Part shown: positions 37,141 to 43,156 of the stretch, one piece after another
How positions within the stretch are numbered: the first letter of the stretch is position 1
Layout: the number at the start of each line of letters is the position of its first letter
NCBI GenBank assembly: GCA_900316305.1
Contig: ONCM01000012.1
Location: 1 to 58,782, forward strand
Reading direction: 5' to 3'
Length of the DNA stretch: 58,782 bases
Origin: an uncultured Bacteroidales bacterium
GTDB taxonomy: Bacteria > Bacteroidota > Bacteroidia > Bacteroidales > WCHB1-69
The notes under the pieces: generated by a model
Databases searched by the model: none
Told to the model about the DNA's origin: nothing
The model's input: the letters and a program-made list of their open reading frames with translations, nothing else
Program-made: the position numbers and the translations under genes

Positions 37141-37611
37141 TTAATTTTGATGAATAATATCTACGATAACTTTGCTTCCTTCAATCTTATGAATCACGAT
37201 GGGCGTGTTCTCATCAATGAAACCCTGCATGGAAACCACCTCGGTTTCCGTGTCGCCAAACAGTCCGGTACCCGTCGGGGCGAGCCGCGAAATGGCCACT
37301 CCTTCCATGCCTTCCTGCAATTTGGACTCATCTACTTCGTTCATCTTGCTGTCGATCTGCGTGTTAAGCTGCAGCTTCCGCCACGTCTTCGATCGCATCA
37401 TCAGCCAGAACGAGCCGAGGGTGATGATGGCCGTCAGCACCAAGGTAATGATGCCCACGGTCGTACCAAACTGCACAAACGACGTGACCACGCCCCCAAT
37501 CATGCAGAGCACACCGAGGATGGCCACCACACCGCCCGGGATGACCAAAAAGTCGAGGATCATCAGGACGATGCCGAGGAGGATGAGGAGGATGAGACTT
37601 ATGTAACCCAT
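37141..37611 (-). CDS. NfeD-like membrane protein, flotillin partner
   Basis: A 156-residue protein with about three or four hydrophobic segments (residues 1-75) and a C-terminal OB-fold-type domain (EGMEGVAISRLAPTGTGLFGDTETEVVSMQGFIDENTPIVIHKIEG). This is the short, protease-less NfeD form that accompanies flotillins. It is six bases upstream of floA, so they form an operon. No clear -7 box was seen in front of it. Confidence 0.88.
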   Translation of the reverse strand: MGYISLILLILLGIVLMILDFLVIPGGVVAILGVLCMIGGVVTSFVQFGTTVGIITLVLTAIITLGSFWLMMRSKTWRKLQLNTQIDSKMNEVDESKLQEGMEGVAISRLAPTGTGLFGDTETEVVSMQGFIDENTPIVIHKIEGSKVIVDIIHQN

Positions 37612-37616
37612 TATTT

Positions 37617-37669
37617 CAATTATGAATTATGAATTATGAATTAATGAATAATTAATGATGAATAATTAA
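37617..37669. repeat. Heptamer array, unit GAATTAT x4 plus AT-rich tail
   Basis: CAATTAT, GAATTAT, GAATTAT, GAATTAA, followed by a duplicated TGAATAATTAA-like tail. It starts six bases upstream of the nfeD start. Confidence 0.85.
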
Positions 37670-37693
37670 GGGGTTAGGTGGTTATTGGGGAAT

Positions 37694-37721
37694 GTAGAGA
37701 CGTTGCGCGCAACGTCTCTAC
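37694..37721. repeat. 28-bp palindrome, core TTGCGCGCAA
   Basis: GTAGAGACGTTGCG plus its exact reverse complement, seven bases beyond the tyrS stop (37729) and upstream of nfeD. Confidence 0.97.
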
Positions 37722-37728
37722 AAAGGGG

Positions 37729-39015
37729 TTATACGAATTTTACAATATAATAGTTCTTTTTGCCTTTTTGCACGAGGACGTATTTGCCGTTGAGGAGGTC
37801 GTCTTTGGTGACGATCTTGTCCTCTTTCACCTTGGTCTTATTGATGGCAACGCCGTTGTCTTTCAACATTCTGCGGGCTTCGCCGTTGGAGTTGAAGACT
37901 TGGGTATGTTTGGCGAGGAAATCGACCACGCCGCAGGTTTCGTCGAGGACGGACATCGGCACTTCGAATTGCGGAACACCCTCAAAGACAGAGAGGAACA
38001 TCTCCTCGGAGAGGGCGGCGAGGTTTTCGGCGGTACCTTTGCCGAAGAGGATTTCGGAGGCGTTCACGGCCGCGTCATAGTCCTCCTGCGAGTGCACGCG
38101 CACGGTAAGGTCTTTGGCGAGAGCCTTTTGCAGAATACGCAAATGCGGTTCAGCATCGTGCTGACGCTCCATCTCCTCAATTTCCTCCTTCGTGAAGTGG
38201 GTGAAGATACGGATGTAGCGCTTGCTGTCGTCGTCAGAGCAGTTGAGCCAGAACTGGTAGAAGGCGTACGGGGAGGTGCGGGCAGGGTCAAGCCAGACGT
38301 TGCCCTTCTCGGTCTTGCCGAACTTGCCGCCGTCAGCCTTGGTGATGAGCGGACAGGTGAGTGCGTAAGCCTCGCCGTTGAGCATACGACGGATGAGTTC
38401 CGTGCCGGTGGTGATGTTACCCCATTGGTCGGAGCCGCCCATCTGCACCTTGCAGTTCTCGGTTTGGTAGAGATGCAGGAAATCGTAGCCCTGCACCAAC
38501 TGGTAAGAAAATTCGGTGAACGACATGCCGTCGCCCTCGCCGTTAAGACGTTTCTTCACGGAGTCTTTAGCCATCATATAGTTGACGGTCAGGTGCTTGC
38601 CTACATCACGGATGAAGCCTAAGAAGGAGAACTTGCTCATCCAGTCGTAGTTGTTGACCAGCAGTGCGGCGTTGGGTTCCTTGCTGTCGAAGTCGAGGAA
38701 CTTGCTCAGCTGCTTCTTGATGCACTCTTGGTTGTGGCGTAACGTAGCCTCATCGAGGAGGTTACGTTCCTGGCTCTTGCCGGAGGGGTCACCAATCATG
38801 CCGGTGGCACCGCCAAGCAGGGCGATGGGCCGGTGTCCGCAACGCTGCAGGTGCGACAACATCATGATGCCCACCAAATGGCCAATATGTAATGAATCCG
38901 CCGTCGGGTCGATGCCCAAATAGACGGAGCAAACTTCTTTGTTAAACAACTCTTCGGTTCCGGGCATGATATCATGCAACATGCCGCGCCATCTCAATTC
39001 TTGTACAAAATTCAT
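37729..39015 (-). CDS. tyrS: Tyrosyl-tRNA synthetase
   Basis: A 428-residue class I aminoacyl-tRNA synthetase (EC 6.1.1.1), the usual bacterial length. The ATP-binding HIGH motif is in [18 protein letters not shown] (about residues 33-50); the KMSKS-equivalent is KFGKTEKG (about 230). Also visible are [21 protein letters not shown] for tyrosine recognition, and a C-terminal S4-type RNA-binding domain ([16 protein letters not shown]). No promoter was identified; it may be cotranscribed with the lipoprotein gene upstream at 39522. Confidence 0.97.
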   Translation of the reverse strand: MNFVQELRWRGMLHDIMPGTEELFNKEVCSVYLGIDPTADSLHIGHLVGIMMLSHLQRCGHRPIALLGGATGMIGDPSGKSQERNLLDEATLRHNQECIKKQLSKFLDFDSKEPNAALLVNNYDWMSKFSFLGFIRDVGKHLTVNYMMAKDSVKKRLNGEGDGMSFTEFSYQLVQGYDFLHLYQTENCKVQMGGSDQWGNITTGTELIRRMLNGEAYALTCPLITKADGGKFGKTEKGNVWLDPARTSPYAFYQFWLNCSDDDSKRYIRIFTHFTKEEIEEMERQHDAEPHLRILQKALAKDLTVRVHSQEDYDAAVNASEILFGKGTAENLAALSEEMFLSVFEGVPQFEVPMSVLDETCGVVDFLAKHTQVFNSNGEARRMLKDNGVAINKTKVKEDKIVTKDDLLNGKYVLVQKGKKNYYIVKFV

Positions 39016-39026
39016 CTTTTTTTAAA

Positions 39027-39068
39027 GGTTATTGGTTATAGGTTATGGGTTATTGATTTTGGGTTACG
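39027..39068. repeat. Heptamer array, unit GGTTATT x6
   Basis: GGTTATT, GGTTATA, GGTTATG, GGTTATT, GATTTTG, GGTTACG, just upstream of the tyrS start. Confidence 0.88.
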
Positions 39069-39090
39069 TGGGGATGTAACGCATAAGTTC

Positions 39091-39125
39091 ATTCTACATT
39101 CTACATTCTTCATTCTACATTCTTC
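39091..39125. repeat. Heptamer array, unit ATTCTAC x5
   Basis: ATTCTAC, ATTCTAC, ATTCTTC, ATTCTAC, ATTCTTC, ending four bases before the stop of the lipoprotein gene at 39130. Confidence 0.9.
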
Positions 39126-39129
39126 ATTG

Positions 39130-39522
39130 TTACGGCAAAACGAGGGTGACTTTCCACTCATCATTTTCCTTAAGAAGATCCCAATGGTCTTCGCGGGGCA
39201 CGTCGTTGAGGGTGACTTTGGTAGTGCAGGAGGCAGTGGAGTCGGTCAGATTATTCACTGTGGTACTTACGAACACTACCTTGTTATTTTTAAGTTCTTC
39301 CAGTTTCTCCTGCTGATCCTTCATGGCATTCTGCATGGTTTTTACCGCCGCCTGGGACTTTTTGGTGGTATATTCATACATGTGGGGGAAGTCAGCCGTA
39401 TAAAAAGCCTTCGCAAATGATTCAGTGACTGCTTCCGGAGTGTTTTTCTTCTTGTTGTTCTGGCAGGAGAGCCCTAACATACAAACACCCGCCAATAAAA
39501 GAATCCAAATTCTACGTTTCAT
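39130..39522 (-). CDS. Small lipoprotein, DUF4878-like
   Basis: A 130-residue protein. The start at 39522 gives a lipoprotein signal peptide MKRRIWILLLAGVCMLGLSC followed by QNNKKKN. The mature part looks like a DUF4878/NTF2-like fold: PEAVTESFAKAFYTADFPHMYEYTT, then strands ending TTKVTLNDVPREDHWDLLKENDEWKV. Function unknown. A TATCTTTG box lies 28 bases upstream. Confidence 0.75.
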   Translation of the reverse strand: MKRRIWILLLAGVCMLGLSCQNNKKKNTPEAVTESFAKAFYTADFPHMYEYTTKKSQAAVKTMQNAMKDQQEKLEELKNNKVVFVSTTVNNLTDSTASCTTKVTLNDVPREDHWDLLKENDEWKVTLVLP

Positions 39523-39549
39523 ATATTCCTTTGTTTTTATTTCAAACGG

Positions 39550-39557
39550 CAAAGATA
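39550..39557 (-). promoter_or_regulatory. -7 box TATCTTTG
   Basis: Minus-strand TAnnTTTG, 28 bases upstream of the lipoprotein start; possibly also serves tyrS. Confidence 0.7.
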
Positions 39558-39592
39558 CAATTTATTCGGAATGGTTGGCATTGTTGGAAAAA

Positions 39593-39627
39593 CTTTGACC
39601 GTTGACCATTGGCCATTGACTGTTGAC
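39593..39627. repeat. Heptamer array, unit CATTGAC x5
   Basis: CTTTGAC, CGTTGAC, CATTGGC, CATTGAC, TGTTGAC. Its last base is the first base of the ettA stop codon region (39627-39629). Confidence 0.88.
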
Positions 39628-41306
39628 TATATGACGGTGATTTTCTTATAACGAATCCGCTTCGGGGCTTCGTTACCGAGGCGCATCTTCTTGTTCTCCT
39701 CGTACTCGGTGTAGCTGCCTTCGTAGAAATAGACCTGCGAGTCGCCCTCGAAGGCCAGAATATGGGTGCAGATGCGGTCGAGGAACCAGCGGTCGTGGGA
39801 GATGACCACAGCACAGCCCGCGAAGTTCTCCAAGCCCTCCTCCAGTGCACGTAACGTATTGACATCGATGTCGTTGGTAGGCTCGTCCAACAGCAAAACG
39901 TTGGCCTCCGACTTCAACGTCAATGCCAGATGCAGACGGTTGCGCTCACCGCCGGAGAGCACGCCGGCCTTCTTGCTCTGGTCGGTGCCGCTGAAGTTGA
40001 ACCGCGACAGGTACGCCCGCGAGTTGATGAGTCGTCCACCCATCATGATCTGCTCGTTGCCCTCAGAGACCACCTCCCAGACGCTCTTTTCGGGGTCGAT
40101 GACGGTGTGTTGCTGATCCACATAGCCCACTTTCACCGTCTCGCCGACCTTGAAATCGCCACTATCGGGCTTCTCCAGTCCCATGATGAGGCGGAAGAGC
40201 GTGGTCTTGCCCGCACCGTTTGGACCGATGACGCCCACAATGCCGTTGGGCGGCAGGTTGAAGTTCAGGTCATCGAACAACAGCTTGTCGCCGAAGGCCT
40301 TACGCACATGGCACGCCTCGATGACGTTGTTGCCCAACCGCGGACCGTTGGGGATGAAAATCTGCAGTTTTTCCTCTTTTTCTTTCACATCCTCGTTGAG
40401 GAGTTTGTCATACGCATTCAGACGAGCCTTCGACTTGGCGTGACGCGCCTTCGGGGCCATGCGCACCCACTCTAACTCGCGCTCCAACGTCTTCATGCGC
40501 TTGCTCTCCTGCTTCTGCTCCATCGCGAGACGGTTGGCTTTCTGCTCCAACCACGAACTGTAGTTGCCTTGCCACGGGATGCCCTCGCCACGGTCAAGCT
40601 CGAGAATCCAACCGGCCACGTGATCGAGGAAGTAGCGGTCGTGAGTGACCGCGATAACCGTGCCCTTATATTGCTGTAAGTGAGCCTCTAACCACTCCAC
40701 CGACTCGGCATCGAGGTGGTTGGTGGGCTCGTCCAAAAGGAGGATGTCGGGTTCTGTAAGCAGCAGGCGGCAGAGAGCCACACGACGACGCTCGCCTCCG
40801 GAGAGGTTCTTGGCGGGCGTGTCACCGTCAGGACAGCGCAAGGCGTCCATGGCGCGTTCCAACTTCGAATCAAGCTCCCACGCATCGTACTGCTCAATGA
40901 GGTCCGTCAGTTCGCCCTGGCGCTCAATGAGCTTGTTCATTTCGTCGTCGCTCATCGGCTCCGAAAACTTCATGTTCACCTCCTCGTATTCCTTCAAAAT
41001 ATCGACAATGGGCTGCACGCCCTGCATCACCACCTCCTTGACGGTGAGGTTGTCGTCGATCTGCGGTTCTTGCGGCAGGTATCCCACCGAGTAGCCCGGC
41101 GAGAAGACCACCTCGCCCTGGTAGGACTTGTCAAGCCCGGCGATGATCTTCAGCAGCGAGGATTTACCGGCGCCGTTGAGGCCCAGCACGCCGATCTTCG
41201 CTCCGTAAAAGAAGGAGAGGTATATGTTTTTAAGCACTTGTTTTTGCGGCGGATACGTCTTGCTGACGTTCACCATGGAGAAGATGATTTTTTTGTCGTC
41301 GGCCAT
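39627..41306 (-). CDS. ettA: ABC-F translational throttle protein EttA
   Basis: A 559-residue cytoplasmic ABC-F ATPase with two nucleotide-binding domains and no membrane domain. Walker A motifs are GLNGAGKSS (about residue 42) and GPNGAGKTT (about 360); signatures LSGGERRRV and LSGGERNRL; Walker B regions LLDEPTNHLDAESVEWLE and LLDEPTNDIDVNTLRALE. The length and the arm region match EttA, which binds the ribosomal E site and gates elongation in response to the ATP/ADP ratio. A TATCTTTG box lies 62 bases upstream of the start. Confidence 0.95.
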   Translation of the reverse strand: MADDKKIIFSMVNVSKTYPPQKQVLKNIYLSFFYGAKIGVLGLNGAGKSSLLKIIAGLDKSYQGEVVFSPGYSVGYLPQEPQIDDNLTVKEVVMQGVQPIVDILKEYEEVNMKFSEPMSDDEMNKLIERQGELTDLIEQYDAWELDSKLERAMDALRCPDGDTPAKNLSGGERRRVALCRLLLTEPDILLLDEPTNHLDAESVEWLEAHLQQYKGTVIAVTHDRYFLDHVAGWILELDRGEGIPWQGNYSSWLEQKANRLAMEQKQESKRMKTLERELEWVRMAPKARHAKSKARLNAYDKLLNEDVKEKEEKLQIFIPNGPRLGNNVIEACHVRKAFGDKLLFDDLNFNLPPNGIVGVIGPNGAGKTTLFRLIMGLEKPDSGDFKVGETVKVGYVDQQHTVIDPEKSVWEVVSEGNEQIMMGGRLINSRAYLSRFNFSGTDQSKKAGVLSGGERNRLHLALTLKSEANVLLLDEPTNDIDVNTLRALEEGLENFAGCAVVISHDRWFLDRICTHILAFEGDSQVYFYEGSYTEYEENKKMRLGNEAPKRIRYKKITVI

Positions 41307-41309
41307 TTT

Positions 41310-41358
41310 GGTTTAAGGTTTAAAGTTTAAGGTTTAACGGTTAAAGGTTAGAAGTTAA
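41310..41358. repeat. Heptamer array, unit GGTTTAA x7
   Basis: Seven units grading from GGTTTAA to AAGTTAA, beginning three bases upstream of the ettA ATG. Confidence 0.93.
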
Positions 41359-41367
41359 AATGAGGTG

Positions 41368-41375
41368 CAAAGATA
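41368..41375 (-). promoter_or_regulatory. -7 box TATCTTTG for ettA
   Basis: Minus-strand TAnnTTTG; the ettA leader between it and the start is almost entirely a heptamer array. Confidence 0.68.
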
Positions 41376-41384
41376 CATTTTTTT

Positions 41385-41468
41385 ACCATTGACCATTGAC
41401 TGTTGACCATTTTATTCATCATTCATAATTCATCATTCATAATTCTACATTCTTCATTCTTCATTAAA
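41385..41468. repeat. Composite heptamer array of 12 units
   Basis: Twelve uninterrupted 7-mers that change from ACCATTG type to CATTCAT/AATTCAT type to CATTCTT type. It fills the space between the divergent ettA and pepD promoters. Confidence 0.93.
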
Positions 41469-41476
41469 AAAATTTG

Positions 41477-41484
41477 TACCTTTG
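41477..41484 (+). promoter_or_regulatory. -7 box TACCTTTG for pepD
   Basis: TAnnTTTG match 40 bases upstream of the pepD ATG. Confidence 0.68.
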
Positions 41485-41523
41485 CCCCCGCAAATTTGAT
41501 GTATCATTAAAAAAGAAAAAAAT

Positions 41524-42978
41524 ATGAACGAAGAAATGCTCAACCTGAAACCCGCGAAGGTTTTCTATTATTTCAATGAAATCACCAAGATCCCGCGCCC
41601 GTCGAAGCGCGAGGAGAAAATGTCGCTGTGGCTGGAGGAGACCGGCAAGAAGCTGGGCCTTGAAACCAAGCGCGACAAAGTGGGCAACGTACTGATTTCC
41701 AAGCCCGCAACGCCCGGCAAGGAGAACGTCACCCCTGTGGTGCTGCAGGCCCACATGGACATGGTGTGCGAGAAGAACAACGACAAGGTGTTCGACTTTG
41801 ACAAAGACGCCATCGAGACCTACATCGACGGCGAATGGCTGAAGGCCAAAGGCACCACCCTCGGTGCTGACGACGGCATCGGAGTGGCTATGGCGCTGGC
41901 CGTTCTCGACGACAACGAGCTGCAACACGGCCCCATCGAGTGCCTCTTCACCATCGACGAGGAGACCGGTCTCACCGGCGCGAAGGCTGTGGAAGCCGGC
42001 TTCATGCAGGGCAAGATGCTCCTCAACCTCGACTCCGAAGATGAAGGACAGTTCTTCATCGGATGCGCCGGCGGACAAGACACCGTGGCCACCCTACCCT
42101 GCGAGTATGAACCCGTGGAGAAGGGCTTCGAATTCTTCAAGGTGGAGGTCAAAGGTCTGCAAGGCGGACACAGCGGAGACGACATCAACAAGGGACGCGG
42201 CAACGCCGTGAAGCTCCTCGCCCGCATCCTCTGGAACTCCTACAGCTACCACGACCTGCGCGTGGCCGACATCAACGCCGGCAATCTGCGCAATGCCATC
42301 GCCCGCGAAGGCTACGCTATTGTGGCTGTGCCGAAGGAGGAGATTGAGGGCTGGAAAGCTTACCTCGCCGAAATGGACAAAACCTACAAGGCCGAATTCC
42401 ACACCACCGACCCCGGCGTTACCGTGACCGTGGAACCCGCCCCTGCCGTCAAGGAGGTCTTCGAGGAGACCTTCCAAATCGACGTGCTCAACGCGCTCAT
42501 CGTCTGCCCACACGGCGTGGCCGCCATGTCGCAAGACATCCCCGGCTTCGTGGAAACCTCCACCAACCTCGCCTCTGTGAAGGTGGTGGACGGCAACGTG
42601 GTGTTCACCACCAGCCAACGTAGCTCCGTGGAGTCGAAGAAAGCAGCCATCGTCGATAAGGTGTCCACCACCTTCTGGATGATCGGTGCCGACGTGGAGA
42701 ACTCCGACGGCTATCCCGGCTGGAACCCCAACCCCAACTCCGAAGCCGTGCGCGTGCTCACCGAAGCCTACCGCAACCTCTTCCACAAAGACCCGCAGGT
42801 GCTGGCCATCCACGCCGGTCTGGAATGCGGTCTCTTCTCCGAAAAGTACCCCGACATGGACATGGTCTCCTTTGGACCCACCCTCCGCGGCGTCCACTCT
42901 CCCGACGAAAAACTCGAAATCAAGACGGTGCAGATGTGCTGGGATTTGATGGTTGAGTTCTTCAAATTACTGAAATAA
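41524..42978 (+). CDS. pepD: Aminoacyl-histidine dipeptidase (beta-Ala-His/Xaa-His dipeptidase, M20C)
   Basis: A 484-residue cytoplasmic zinc dipeptidase, same length as E. coli PepD. Family marks: FYYFNEITKIPRPSKREEKMS, metal ligand HMDMVCEKN (QAHMDMV, about residue 78), GTTLGADDGIGVAMALAV (bridging Asp), FTIDEETGLTGA (catalytic/metal Glu pair) and NLDSEDEGQFFIGCAGG. It cleaves Xaa-His and other dipeptides, consistent with peptide-based growth. It is followed by a 28-bp palindrome and a terminator. Confidence 0.95.
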   Translation: MNEEMLNLKPAKVFYYFNEITKIPRPSKREEKMSLWLEETGKKLGLETKRDKVGNVLISKPATPGKENVTPVVLQAHMDMVCEKNNDKVFDFDKDAIETYIDGEWLKAKGTTLGADDGIGVAMALAVLDDNELQHGPIECLFTIDEETGLTGAKAVEAGFMQGKMLLNLDSEDEGQFFIGCAGGQDTVATLPCEYEPVEKGFEFFKVEVKGLQGGHSGDDINKGRGNAVKLLARILWNSYSYHDLRVADINAGNLRNAIAREGYAIVAVPKEEIEGWKAYLAEMDKTYKAEFHTTDPGVTVTVEPAPAVKEVFEETFQIDVLNALIVCPHGVAAMSQDIPGFVETSTNLASVKVVDGNVVFTTSQRSSVESKKAAIVDKVSTTFWMIGADVENSDGYPGWNPNPNSEAVRVLTEAYRNLFHKDPQVLAIHAGLECGLFSEKYPDMDMVSFGPTLRGVHSPDEKLEIKTVQMCWDLMVEFFKLLK

Positions 42979-42996
42979 TAGACTTAAGACGTGTTT

Positions 42997-43024
42997 GTAG
43001 AGACGCAAAATTTTGCGTCTCTAC
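42997..43024. repeat. 28-bp palindrome, core CAAAATTTTG
   Basis: GTAGAGACGCAAAA plus its exact reverse complement, 18 bases after the pepD stop. Confidence 0.97.
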
Positions 43025-43035
43025 CGAAACCACTT

Positions 43036-43057
43036 GGGGAACTCGGAAGGGTTCCCC
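43036..43057 (+). terminator. Hairpin terminator after pepD
   Basis: GGGGAAC/GTTCCCC stem followed by ATTTTCG. The T-run is short. Confidence 0.65.
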
Positions 43058-43095
43058 ATTTTCGTTGGTCACAAGGTATGAGATTATCAGGTTAA

Positions 43096-43123
43096 CAGCC
43101 AAAGGCCAATAGCCAATAGCCAA
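43096..43123. repeat. Heptamer array, unit TAGCCAA x4
   Basis: CAGCCAA, AGGCCAA, TAGCCAA, TAGCCAA, ending six bases before the -7 box of the rhamnosidase gene. Confidence 0.9.
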
Positions 43124-43129
43124 ATTTTG

Positions 43130-43137
43130 TATCTTTG
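43130..43137 (+). promoter_or_regulatory. -7 box TATCTTTG
   Basis: TAnnTTTG match 20 bases upstream of the ATG at 43157. Confidence 0.7.
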
Positions 43138-43156
43138 CCGCTGATTATTTGTGATT

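Noticed and set aside
41385-41468. Heptamer arrays as CRISPR or simple microsatellites
   Set aside because: There are no spacers between units, so not CRISPR. Units vary and switch family, so not plain single-unit microsatellites; reported as a separate repeat class.
42997-43024. 28-bp palindromes as ordinary rho-independent terminators
   Set aside because: No T-run follows them, one lies inside a coding sequence and one between divergent genes; the pepD terminator is a separate hairpin at 43036.
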